Of a stretch of DNA of 41,659 bases, positions 31,452-39,205 are shown one piece after another. This stretch comes from Bacilli bacterium (GTDB taxonomy: Bacteria; Bacillota_I; Bacilli_A; RF39; UBA660). The position numbers and the translations under genes are program-made. The DNA lies in the NCBI GenBank assembly GCA_017544165.1, contig JAFYER010000004.1, positions 1 through 41,659 on the forward strand. The letters are read 5' to 3'. The notes beneath the pieces are model-generated. The model had not been told where the DNA came from. It ran no database searches and worked only from the letters and a program-made list of their open reading frames with translations. Numbering within the stretch: position 1 is the stretch's first letter; each line of letters starts with the position of its first letter.

Positions 31452-32666
31452 TTATTTTTTCTTTATAATAGTTGCTTCCATAAATATTTTTACTAATATA
31501 GCTAGGACAATAGTAATAATAATACATGGAATAAAGATTGGCCAGAATGTATATGCTGTCTCAGCAGTATTCTTACCTAATAATCTTATTATTAAAATTG
31601 CAACTGGGTAATGTAGCATATAAACATATAATGATAAGCTACCTAAATAGCTAAATAATCCATTAGTAGTATCATTATTTAAAAGACTAGTAAGTTTATC
31701 TTTATTTAGTAATGAAAGGCCAATTACTATGATACATAAGAATGCAACAGGCCATCTTTCAAGTTCAAAATAAGTTGGTTGATATATTATATACCAAGCT
31801 AGTAAAATAGTTGCAACAACATTTAATATTGTTAAACCCCATGTAGATTTAAATTTATGCTCCTTAATTTTCTCAATTAGATAATAAAGAATAACCCCAA
31901 TTAACATTCCAAGCATTACAAATATTAATCCATTATTGAAACCAACTGTAGCTGTAGCGGAAGTAGCACTTCCTCCCATACCATTTGAAGATGCAAGTTG
32001 TGCTCCAAAAGTTGACCATGCAGTTTGCGCTGCTCTAGTATCAGTAAAACTCCACCATCCAGCAAGGAATATTGTAATAAGCGGTGCCACAAATCCAGAA
32101 GTAACTTCTTCGTTTTTACATAATCCCCAATAAATGAAATAGCCAACGATAATCATTGCAGAGATAAACCATAGTGGTCCATTTAGATTAAAGAACTCTC
32201 CACCTAAGCTTCTTAAACCAGTAGAATGGAATCCTAAGAATTCCCATATACTATTAACAAGCATTGATAGTACATCTTTAATAGTATAATCCGGGTAGAA
32301 GAATGTTGTACATATAATTACGCCTAAAATGTAACCTAATATTAAAACAGGTAATAAAGCTTTAATTCTGGTCCAGGTATATTCGCCTGCTCTACTCATC
32401 GCGCTCCTTTCATTATATTTTGGATCTTTAGCTAGTTTTTTGAAGTGAGATACCATGAAATAACCAGCTGTAATTGTGAATATCAATAGTACTTCACTAG
32501 AGCCAAAGAACCAAGTGTTTGATGGCGTCATATAGTAGCCATTAACTCCATTACAACTTCTTGCAATTATCCACCCAATATGGAACCCAACAATTGCAAT
32601 TGCTGTAAAGAAACGCCATATTTCAATAGCTACATTTCTTTTCTTGACTTCTTTTTTTTCTGCCAT
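31452..32666 (-). CDS. Acyltransferase 3 (OafA-like) membrane protein
   Basis: 404 aa, about ten membrane segments. EIWRFFTAIAIVGFH (residues 15-29, with H29 the likely catalytic His) is the family start; GGEFFNLNGPLWFISAM and YVYMLHYPVA near the C-terminus complete it. It should O-acetylate (or otherwise acylate) cell-wall or surface polysaccharide from the cytoplasmic side. A charged N-terminal tail (MAEKKEVKKR) precedes. Monocistronic with promoter and terminator. Target unknown. Confidence 0.9.
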   Translation of the reverse strand: MAEKKEVKKRNVAIEIWRFFTAIAIVGFHIGWIIARSCNGVNGYYMTPSNTWFFGSSEVLLIFTITAGYFMVSHFKKLAKDPKYNERSAMSRAGEYTWTRIKALLPVLILGYILGVIICTTFFYPDYTIKDVLSMLVNSIWEFLGFHSTGLRSLGGEFFNLNGPLWFISAMIIVGYFIYWGLCKNEEVTSGFVAPLITIFLAGWWSFTDTRAAQTAWSTFGAQLASSNGMGGSATSATATVGFNNGLIFVMLGMLIGVILYYLIEKIKEHKFKSTWGLTILNVVATILLAWYIIYQPTYFELERWPVAFLCIIVIGLSLLNKDKLTSLLNNDTTNGLFSYLGSLSLYVYMLHYPVAILIIRLLGKNTAETAYTFWPIFIPCIIITIVLAILVKIFMEATIIKKK

Positions 32667-32711
32667 AAAGTCAAACTCCTTTCCTAGTAAGACATTCCTA
32701 CTATTATCTTT

Positions 32712-32720
32712 ATTATATCA
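32712..32720 (-). promoter_or_regulatory. Acyltransferase promoter (extended -10)
   Basis: Minus strand TGATATAAT with TTGATT at 18 bases upstream as a possible -35. The 13-mer is identical to that at 3131-3143. Confidence 0.65.
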
Positions 32721-32752
32721 AAAAAAAACATTAGTAATCAATCAATTATTAA

Positions 32753-32776
32753 AAAAACTAGATTTCTCTAGTTTTT
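32753..32776 (-). terminator. Nudix-gene terminator
   Basis: AAAAACTAGA / TCTAGTTTTT stem around GAAA (minus strand), then T-run. Confidence 0.85.
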
Positions 32777-32777
32777 A

Positions 32778-33305
32778 TTACATCGTTCTCCCATTTTTGT
32801 AAGAATAATCGTTTTTATCATCATGTTCTACGCCTTCGAAGTAATTCAAAATATTCGCTATAGATATAAAATATTTAGAAATACCTTCACCAGATAAATC
32901 TGCTTCAAGGTCTTCCCTACTTACCCAAAATAAACCATCACACTTTTTTTCTTCTAGATTAACAGGCGTTCCTTCATAATCAGTAACTACATATGCATAG
33001 TGAGTAAATGAAACTTCAGCAGAGGACTCAATATAAGCAAAATTACTATATTTTAAACCTTTAATATCGATACCAATTTCCTCTTTTGCTTCTCTCTTAG
33101 CAGTCTCTTCCATACTTTCACTTTTTTCTTTAGTTCCCCCAATTAAACCTAATTGACCACCACCAGATTTATGTGCAGCTCTTTTACCAAATAAAAAATA
33201 TTCTTTGCCATTTTCTATTTTAGTAATAATTAAGTTTACGGCAATAAACTCTTCATTATCTTTTACAGAATTAATATTTAAATTATGTCCAACCATTTCT
33301 GTCAT
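32778..33305 (-). CDS. Nudix hydrolase
   Basis: 175 aa from ATG at 33305 (AGGTGAG upstream). Perfect Nudix box at residues 57-79: G57, E63, R71, E72, E75, E76, G78, which holds the Mg2+ site. It cleaves a nucleoside diphosphate linked to another moiety, or a damaged nucleotide. No extra domain. Neighbours give no hint to the substrate. Confidence 0.9.
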   Translation of the reverse strand: MTEMVGHNLNINSVKDNEEFIAVNLIITKIENGKEYFLFGKRAAHKSGGGQLGLIGGTKEKSESMEETAKREAKEEIGIDIKGLKYSNFAYIESSAEVSFTHYAYVVTDYEGTPVNLEEKKCDGLFWVSREDLEADLSGEGISKYFISIANILNYFEGVEHDDKNDYSYKNGRTM

Positions 33306-33328
33306 AATAATTCTCACCTAGCAGTTAA

Positions 33329-33457
33329 TTAATCGCAAGAACAGCACATATCGCATTCAGGGCAATCTTTACAAGGGCAACAGTCTTCCTCATTTGTGAT
33401 TTTTTGACACCCCGTTATGATAAATAACAATAAAACAAACTACAATATACTTTTTTT
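33329..33457 (-). pseudogene. Remnant of a Cys-rich lipoprotein
   Basis: Open frame to TAA at 33329 coding for LLLFIITGC (lipobox, Cys at 33407-33409) then KITNEEDCCPCKDCPEC and DMCCSCD, nine cysteines in about 20 residues. Upstream the frame reads KKSIL, then a TAG stop at 33440-33442, then FVLLLF, and no ATG follows GGAAGTTTT. This looks like a signal peptide broken by a point mutation. It might instead be translated from an internal TTG, but the signal would be too short. Confidence 0.4.
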
Positions 33458-33516
33458 ATATAAAACTTCCTTTCATTATTCTATTTAATGTTAACATAAT
33501 AAATCAATTATAGTCA

Positions 33517-33732
33517 CTAAAAATTTAAAAAAATGCCTAGTATTCCTAACAAATAAATAAAAAAACTAACTATCACTGTATATTTACCTATTTTTTTCCA
33601 ATCATTAATAGATAAATTCTTAAATGCTGGCCTCATAGTTAAGATTTCTAACTTATGACCAGTGTGCATAAATAATCCGCTTAATAAAACCGCCGTAGCA
33701 AAAATAAGCATTAATATACCAAAACCGCTCAT
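33517..33732 (-). CDS. Small two-TM membrane protein
   Basis: 71 aa, two hydrophobic segments (residues 3-23 and 52-70) with a basic loop (NDWKKIGKYTV). GGTGATATT is the ribosome binding site. Not recognised; might be a small membrane stress protein. Confidence 0.6.
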   Translation of the reverse strand: MSGFGILMLIFATAVLLSGLFMHTGHKLEILTMRPAFKNLSINDWKKIGKYTVIVSFFIYLLGILGIFLNF

Positions 33733-33783
33733 AATATCACCACATAAATTATAGCATAAAAAAAGATTAGTTTTAACTAACCT

Positions 33784-34455
33784 TTAATGACATATTAATT
33801 TACCAGTATTAGAATCTGCTCCATATATTGTGCAACTTGTTTCATAATGTAAAGCAGTATAACCAGATGTTTTAGAGTTACCATTATACTGTCCATCTGT
33901 ACACCAGTAATTGTGTCCATCAGATAGAGTTTTACATTGATCTGCAGTAAAAATTTGATTTAAAATTCCAATATTATTTGTATGATAAGTTCCGTCCGTA
34001 GATCCCTCAATACAATAAATCTTATTATTTTTTAAAATACATGAATATGCTCTTGATATAGAATTACCAGACAATATCAAGCCAAAAAAATTATGTCTTT
34101 GCTTTCCACCACTTGTCTTTAAATCATTTATATCAGTAGTATATTCACTTTCAGATAATGTAGCACCTAAAGTTTTTGCTTTGTCACCCTCATCACTGAA
34201 ATATGCATAAACACAACCATCGCAATTAATAACTTCCTCGACAACAACTTTTTCTTCAATAATGGGTTCATTATCTTCGTCATCCCATTCGATTATTTCA
34301 TCATCATAAACATCATTATTATCTACTATATTGTCTTGTTTATTATTAACTTGATTTTGAATAACATTATTATTAGAATTCAAATTTTCATTATTCGAAC
34401 CACATCCACTTATTATTAATAGTAAAGCTAAACCCAAAAATATTTTTTTCTTCAT
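33784..34455 (-). CDS. Lipoprotein with pilin-like C-terminal domain, paralogue 2
   Basis: 223 aa from ATG at 34455 (AAGGAGGATG upstream; a longer frame lacks a site). Lipobox LLIISGC, then an Asn/Asp/Glu-rich low-complexity linker, then CDGC and the same core as the lipoprotein at 1002-1526: NFFGLIL, SCILKNNKIYCIEGSTDG, paired cysteines and a C-terminal KLICH. A surface protein anchored to the membrane by lipid, with a flexible stalk. Follows the nitroreductase gene by 28 bases. Confidence 0.8.
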   Translation of the reverse strand: MKKKIFLGLALLLIISGCGSNNENLNSNNNVIQNQVNNKQDNIVDNNDVYDDEIIEWDDEDNEPIIEEKVVVEEVINCDGCVYAYFSDEGDKAKTLGATLSESEYTTDINDLKTSGGKQRHNFFGLILSGNSISRAYSCILKNNKIYCIEGSTDGTYHTNNIGILNQIFTADQCKTLSDGHNYWCTDGQYNGNSKTSGYTALHYETSCTIYGADSNTGKLICH

Positions 34456-34483
34456 TAACATCCTCCTTAAAACTATATTAATT

Positions 34484-35149
34484 TTATTTCCAATCAATTT
34501 TTTTATTAGCGCCTAATTCAAAATGGTATTTGACAATACCTAAATCTATTTTAGTCATTGGGCCTCTCTTTGAATATGCTTTTACAGAATCATTACCTAA
34601 ATACTCAAATTTAAATTTTTGCTGATTCATTGCCGTTGGTGCAAGCAAAGCATATCTAATGCCATTTTCATACCACTTTGGATATTCTACTGAAATATTT
34701 ACTTCATCGATTGTCTTACTATTTCTTTTGTTACCATTTGTTTCACCGTAACCAACAGCAATTATACACAGTAATTTTTCATCTTCATTTATCTTAGCTT
34801 TAACAGCTGATTTTTTATATGTTCCTGCTACCCAACATGTATTTAAGCCAATCTCTTGAGCTTTTAAAACGATCATTTGACCATAATAGCCAACTTTTTC
34901 CTCTAAAGATTTATCTTTTTTACCAATTAACGCTATATAATTCTTACAATTCTTTAATCTACCATAGTGTAATACAAATTTATCAAAGACTTCACTATCA
35001 TTTGTAATTAATTGGATATTAAGGTGCTGACTTTCATTAATCGAGCTAATTAAATTATTTAAAACATCAATTTTTTCTTTTTCAATATCTTTATCTAAAT
35101 AACTTCTTACTGAATGCCTTTCCTCTATTAATTTTTCAATATTATTCAT
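34484..35149 (-). CDS. Nitroreductase-family protein
   Basis: 221 aa, ERHSVRSYLDKDIEKEKI is the usual FMN-binding start; GLNTCWVAG and CIIAVGYGE follow. Smaller than typical nitroreductases in its middle and with the C-terminal half (PTAMNQQKFKFEYL) family-like. FMN-dependent NAD(P)H oxidoreductase expected. Overlaps the Pr6Pr gene by eight bases and has GGAAAGGATT upstream. Fits the redox operon. Confidence 0.8.
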   Translation of the reverse strand: MNNIEKLIEERHSVRSYLDKDIEKEKIDVLNNLISSINESQHLNIQLITNDSEVFDKFVLHYGRLKNCKNYIALIGKKDKSLEEKVGYYGQMIVLKAQEIGLNTCWVAGTYKKSAVKAKINEDEKLLCIIAVGYGETNGNKRNSKTIDEVNISVEYPKWYENGIRYALLAPTAMNQQKFKFEYLGNDSVKAYSKRGPMTKIDLGIVKYHFELGANKKIDWK

Positions 35150-35855
35150 GATTAATCCTTTCCAACTTATTATTTATTTTATTTTTAAGGCCAAGAAATA
35201 ATGCACCGATTAAAATAAATAATAACGATAATAAAACAATCATATAGAACACTCCTATTCCTAGCGATTCCCATCCAAGTATGCTTGTGTCAAATCCAAA
35301 CCACCCAGTTGGAGCCCCATAATTTAAAAAGTTATATGGTGCATACATACTTCCCCATCTTAATCCTAATAAACTTGCTATCATTATTAATAAAACATAA
35401 GAAAGTGGTGGAATAATGCCATATATCGAATGATATTTTCGAGATTTATACTCATAATCAAAAAGTAAAAAATCGATAATAGATAGTATCGGCGTAATAA
35501 AATGAACGCATAAACTACCAGCTCCATTACCTAAATAGGCATTAATTATACCCCCGTCAAGCGTCGGGGCAAGTATTGTTAAAAATACAAAAAAAGTAAG
35601 TGTAATAGAAATGGTTGCCAAAAACTTTACAATATATAAATAATTTTTGAACTGTATTTTTTTCTTTTTTAATAAAAAGTATACATCCTTTACTAAAAAC
35701 ACTAACAAAATGATACTCATAAATATATTTGATAATGTAGTAAAATATGTAAAACTAAGTGGTCCAAAATAAGTCTTTATAATTCCATATATACTAGATG
35801 CAATAGCAATAGATTTAATTAAAATACTGGCTTTTATATTACTTTTTATATCCAT
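35142..35855 (-). CDS. Pr6Pr-family membrane protein
   Basis: 237 aa, six membrane segments; YFTTLSNIFMS near residue 38, APTLDGGIINAYLG and VHFITPILSIIDFL (conserved His) match the Pr6Pr family of the FAR-17a/AIG1-like group. Function of the family in bacteria is not known. It lies in the redox operon after a possible 45-aa ORF. Confidence 0.75.
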   Translation of the reverse strand: MDIKSNIKASILIKSIAIASSIYGIIKTYFGPLSFTYFTTLSNIFMSIILLVFLVKDVYFLLKKKKIQFKNYLYIVKFLATISITLTFFVFLTILAPTLDGGIINAYLGNGAGSLCVHFITPILSIIDFLLFDYEYKSRKYHSIYGIIPPLSYVLLIMIASLLGLRWGSMYAPYNFLNYGAPTGWFGFDTSILGWESLGIGVFYMIVLLSLLFILIGALFLGLKNKINNKLERINHE

Positions 35856-35863
35856 AGATCACC

Positions 35864-36001
35864 TTAAACACTAGCAACTCCCCCACTTATTGGCTGCAAC
35901 GTAACTATATTTATTAATTTCCATAAGCATCTTTCTTTAACTTCTCCAATTTTTAAAGTTAATTTAGTAATAACTACTACTTTTTCTATTAAATCAAACA
36001 C
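35864..36001 (-). CDS. Candidate 45-aa ORF between trxB and Pr6Pr
   Basis: GTG start with AAAGAGG seven bases upstream, coding for MFDLIEKVVVITKLTL and on to KERCLWKLINIVT and a final ISGGVASV. It lies 16 bases after the trxB stop and eight before the Pr6Pr start. Alternating hydrophobic/charged, one Cys. Neither similarity nor function recognised; it could be a short regulatory peptide or chance. Confidence 0.45.
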   Translation of the reverse strand: MFDLIEKVVVITKLTLKIGEVKERCLWKLINIVTLQPISGGVASV

Positions 36002-36016
36002 ATTTTTTCCTCTTTC

Positions 36017-36922
36017 TTATAAATCATTTATATATTTAACCGCATTAATTGCAGCTATTGCTCCATCACTTGTAGCAGTAACCAATTGTCTAACTTCTTT
36101 TATCCGATTATCTCCAGCAACGAAGATACCTGCAACATTCGTCGTGCAATCTTCGCCTGATTTAACATAACCTGATTCGTCTAAATTTACTAATTTAGCG
36201 AAGTTTTGATTTTCGGGAATCTTTCCAACCGCCACAAATAAACCTGCAACATCAATAGTTTTCACTAAACCATCTTTATTTGTTACTTCAATACTTTCTA
36301 ATCTTTCATTTTCATTTAACTTTGTTACATTACTATTATAAATGAATTCAACATTATTCTTTTCTTTTAAATGATTAACTGTGGATTGCTCACCTCTAAA
36401 TTCATTTCGACGATGGATTAAATAAACTTTTGAAGCAATATCGGCTAGATATAAAGCATCCTCCACAGCAGTGTTTCCTCCTCCTACAACCGCAACATTT
36501 TTATTTCTATAGAAAGCTCCATCACAAGTAGCGCAATAGCTAATTCCTCTGCCAACTAGTTCGTCCTCATTTGGCAATCCTAATTTTCTATTTTCAGAAC
36601 CAGTAGCAATTATAACAGCTTTAGACATATATGTATTTTTAGTTGTAATAACTTCTTTGAGATTGTCTATAACATTTATATCAACTGCCTTTTCAAATAA
36701 TATTTCTGCGCCTAAATCTTTTGCTTGATTATATAATTTGGTAGCAAAATCAAATCCTGAAATATGAGCTTCTCCAGGATAGTTCTCAATATCTAGTGTA
36801 TTGATTATTTGTCCCCCGTAACTTTTGGCTTCTAATATCAAGACTTTCTTTGAAGCACGACAGGCATATATAGCAGAAGTCAGTCCGGCAGGTCCTGCCC
36901 CTATTATAATAATATCATACAT
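36017..36922 (-). CDS. trxB: Thioredoxin reductase
   Basis: 301 aa, normal size. FAD site GAGPAGLTSA (8-17), redox pair C130-A-T-C133, NADPH site VVGGGNTAVEDAL, and VAGDNR near the end. Uses NADPH to reduce thioredoxin. Starts four bases after trxA, with AGGTGAAT as the site. Part of the gpx-ohrR-trxA-trxB unit. Confidence 0.97.
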   Translation of the reverse strand: MYDIIIIGAGPAGLTSAIYACRASKKVLILEAKSYGGQIINTLDIENYPGEAHISGFDFATKLYNQAKDLGAEILFEKAVDINVIDNLKEVITTKNTYMSKAVIIATGSENRKLGLPNEDELVGRGISYCATCDGAFYRNKNVAVVGGGNTAVEDALYLADIASKVYLIHRRNEFRGEQSTVNHLKEKNNVEFIYNSNVTKLNENERLESIEVTNKDGLVKTIDVAGLFVAVGKIPENQNFAKLVNLDESGYVKSGEDCTTNVAGIFVAGDNRIKEVRQLVTATSDGAIAAINAVKYINDL

Positions 36923-36925
36923 TAT

Positions 36926-37237
36926 TTATTCACCTATCATGTCTTCAATTTCATCTTTAGAAATTAATCCAACATTTCGCTTTATTTCTTCTCCGCTATC
37001 AAATAAAACTAAGCATGGTATAGAAGATACATTATACTTGTCCGTAAGTTCACCTTCTTTATCAATATTAATAGATACAACTTTTATTTGTTTGTGTGTT
37101 TCAGCAATTTCTTCTAGTAATGGTTTTAACATTTTACATGGGCCACACCAATCAGCATTGAAATCAACCAATACTTTACCCTCGTTTTTTAAAACTTCTT
37201 TTTCAAAATTATCTTTATTTACCTCTGTAATTGACAT
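36926..37237 (-). CDS. trxA: Thioredoxin
   Basis: 103 aa, active site WCGPC with C31 and C34, then KMLKPLLEEIA and the cis-Pro motif SSIPCLVLF, the normal fold. Note an extra Cys at the cis-Pro loop (IPCL, usually IPTL), which is uncommon. Reduces protein disulfides and thiol peroxidases. AAGGAGG upstream; starts one base after ohrR. Confidence 0.95.
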   Translation of the reverse strand: MSITEVNKDNFEKEVLKNEGKVLVDFNADWCGPCKMLKPLLEEIAETHKQIKVVSINIDKEGELTDKYNVSSIPCLVLFDSGEEIKRNVGLISKDEIEDMIGE

Positions 37238-37238
37238 T

Positions 37239-37685
37239 TTATTGTTCCTCCTTACTTGTATTTAATAGTACCTTATATGATAATTTATATAATATTTGTG
37301 CCTCTTCCTTAGTTAAGTTAATACATTTGCCAATTTTTTTGGGAATAGTCACAGCCTTATTTCTTAAATCCATACCTTTATCTGTAATAGAAAGATCTAA
37401 ATTTCTTTCATCAATTGGTGATCTAACTCTAGTAATATATCCCTTCTTCTCCAATTTCTTTAATAGTGGTGTTAATGTACTTGAATCAAGAAGTAATGTT
37501 TTACCTAGTTCCTTAACATTACTTTTTCCCTTTTCCCAGAAATACATCATAACAATATATTGAGTATATGTTAAGTCAATTTCATCAAGTAATGGAGTAT
37601 ATTTACGAATAATCTCTTTTGAACATAAATAAATTGGAAAACAGAGTTGATTTTTTAATAGTAATGAATCAAATTCAGATTTCAT
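37239..37685 (-). CDS. ohrR: MarR-family organic-peroxide repressor
   Basis: 148 aa. QLCFPIY with Cys15 at the same position as the redox-sensing Cys of Bacillus subtilis OhrR, then KYTPLLDEIDLTYTQY, the winged helix LLLDSSTLTPLLKKLEKKGYI and DERN. Oxidation of Cys15 by organic peroxides releases the repressor from DNA. It lies downstream of gpx and probably represses its own operon. Ribosome binding site GAGGAG. Confidence 0.9.
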   Translation of the reverse strand: MKSEFDSLLLKNQLCFPIYLCSKEIIRKYTPLLDEIDLTYTQYIVMMYFWEKGKSNVKELGKTLLLDSSTLTPLLKKLEKKGYITRVRSPIDERNLDLSITDKGMDLRNKAVTIPKKIGKCINLTKEEAQILYKLSYKVLLNTSKEEQ

Positions 37686-37698
37686 TATTATACACTCC

Positions 37699-38238
37699 TC
37701 ATAACAATTCTAATAAATCCTCTTCAATTTTGCTAGGATCATATGTTGGATCATACCTTTTAACTGCATTACCATTTTTATCCACTAAAAATTTAGTAAA
37801 ATTCCAAACAATATCACTTTTTTTAGTGCATGTTTTGCTAATTTTGGAAATCGCACCCATTGCCATCTTATTCTTTAAACCCTTAACTTCTTCATTTGGC
37901 TGTTGTTCCTTTAAAATGGTATAAACTTGGCATTCATTTTCTCCATTAACATCAATCTTAGCAAATTGATCAAATTGAGTTTTGTATTTAGCAACACAAA
38001 ATTCATGAATTTCATCATTACTTCCCGGAGCTTGATGGCCGAATTGATCGCATGGGAAATCTAATACTTCAAATCCCTTTTCGTGATACTTTTCATATAA
38101 TTTTTCAATTGCTTCATATTGAGGTGTAAATCCACAACCAGTTGCAGTATTAACTACTAATGATACCTTACCTTTTAAAGAACTTAAAGCATAATCTTCC
38201 CCATTTCTTGTTTTTACAGTTAAATCATAAATATTCAT
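37699..38238 (-). CDS. Thioredoxin-dependent glutathione peroxidase-type enzyme
   Basis: 179 aa from ATG at 38238 (AAGGAGG upstream; a 17-codon longer frame has none). Peroxidatic Cys35 in NTATGCGFT (usual NVASKCGFT), FPCDQFG at 61-67 with the second Cys63, and WNFTKFLVD. In Gram-positive bacteria such enzymes are reduced by thioredoxin rather than glutathione, which fits its operon. Gene symbols gpo or bsaA are used in relatives. Confidence 0.95.
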   Translation of the reverse strand: MNIYDLTVKTRNGEDYALSSLKGKVSLVVNTATGCGFTPQYEAIEKLYEKYHEKGFEVLDFPCDQFGHQAPGSNDEIHEFCVAKYKTQFDQFAKIDVNGENECQVYTILKEQQPNEEVKGLKNKMAMGAISKISKTCTKKSDIVWNFTKFLVDKNGNAVKRYDPTYDPSKIEEDLLELL

Positions 38239-38271
38239 ACAATTATTCCTCCTTTTTGAACTACTTTGTAC

Positions 38272-38284
38272 ACAAATTAATTGT
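38272..38284. promoter_or_regulatory. OhrR-like operator
   Basis: ACAATTAATTTGT on the minus strand, a near-perfect inverted repeat like the AT-rich OhrR site of Bacillus (TACAATTAAATTGTA). It overlaps the -10 box of the gpx promoter. Confidence 0.55.
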
Positions 38285-38308
38285 ATCAAAACTATTCAGC
38301 AAGGTCAA
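38280..38308 (-). promoter_or_regulatory. gpx-ohrR-trxA-trxB promoter
   Basis: -35 TTGACC (38303-38308), 17-base spacer, -10 TACAAT (38280-38285), 42 bases before the ATG. Confidence 0.75.
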
Positions 38309-38356
38309 TTCATATTAAAAAATCTTTTCAATTAAATAAAATTCATATAATTTTAC

Positions 38357-38381
38357 AAAAAAAAGAGCCTTTCAGCTCTTT
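38357..38381 (-). terminator. Terminator of the 38471-39085 gene
   Basis: AAAGAGC / GCTCTTT stem around TGAAAG (minus), followed by TTTTTTGT. It lies 90 bases after the stop codon; nothing codes in between. Confidence 0.7.
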
Positions 38382-38470
38382 ATCTTATTTCATTTTGTGT
38401 TTACTTATCACCACGTGATTTTAAGGGCAATTTAGGCTTAAAGAACAATGTTCAAGTGCAAAATTACTAA

Positions 38471-39085
38471 TTATATTTTTCTTTTGAAAACTCTTTTCAT
38501 TTGAGGTATTTCTTCATAAGGCCTATTCGTTAAAAGCCATTCCTCAAAACTAATTTGATGATAGTCACTTACTATCGCGTTATATGATTCGCTAAAAAAC
38601 GCAAATAATCTTTCTTTTGTATCTTTTTGATCTCTGTCTATCTTACTTCTACCATCAAAGCCAATATTTTTAATAAACACATGAAATCTTTCACCTGTAT
38701 AAAAATCATCCCCTAATTCATCAATAAAATCCATATAAATTTTATCTTTTTTTCTATGAACTAATAAATATTTTTTATTGTCTTCTTTTGAGTCATCATC
38801 ATCAATAAGTAATTCATCGTCATAATCAAGCAAATGAAAAAGCGGGAAAAAAAGTGGATGATTCATGTCAAATTCAAATGATATTCTATCTAATTGTTCA
38901 TCATTATTGCTCCAACCATTTAATCCATAGTCATCCCATTGAGATAAACTATATGTCTTTATTACATCTCCATTTTCTAAAAAGCCTTCCATTATGGTAA
39001 ATGTTGGTTTAGCATATCCCTCTGTTACGCTAAATATTAATATTCTATTAGCATCTATTTGTATTCTTTTTTCTAATTGTTCCAT
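38471..39085 (-). CDS. Unknown acidic protein
   Basis: 204 aa from ATG at 39085 (GGGAG upstream). Very acidic middle (LLDYDDELLIDDDDSKEDNKK) and basic C-terminus RVFKRKI. No membrane segment or signal. The blocks QWDDYGLNGW and FDMNHPLFFPLFHLL do not match a family I know. Own promoter and terminator. Confidence 0.7.
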   Translation of the reverse strand: MEQLEKRIQIDANRILIFSVTEGYAKPTFTIMEGFLENGDVIKTYSLSQWDDYGLNGWSNNDEQLDRISFEFDMNHPLFFPLFHLLDYDDELLIDDDDSKEDNKKYLLVHRKKDKIYMDFIDELGDDFYTGERFHVFIKNIGFDGRSKIDRDQKDTKERLFAFFSESYNAIVSDYHQISFEEWLLTNRPYEEIPQMKRVFKRKI

Positions 39086-39107
39086 AATATCCAAACTCCC
39101 TACTACA

Positions 39108-39116
39108 ATTATACCA
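39108..39116 (-). promoter_or_regulatory. Extended -10 promoter of the acidic-protein gene
   Basis: Minus strand TGGTATAAT, just after the T-tract of the fic terminator; no separate -35. Confidence 0.6.
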
Positions 39117-39146
39117 CAAAAAAGACTAGATTTTTCGTCTAGTCTT
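39117..39146 (-). terminator. fic terminator
   Basis: AAGACTAGA / TCTAGTCTT stem around CGAAAAA, then TTTTTTG on the minus strand. Confidence 0.85.
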
Positions 39147-39205
39147 AATTATTGGCTAATTTGCAATTTGTACAACGATCAAGTTTGGGAAACAAAACTA
39201 CTAAA

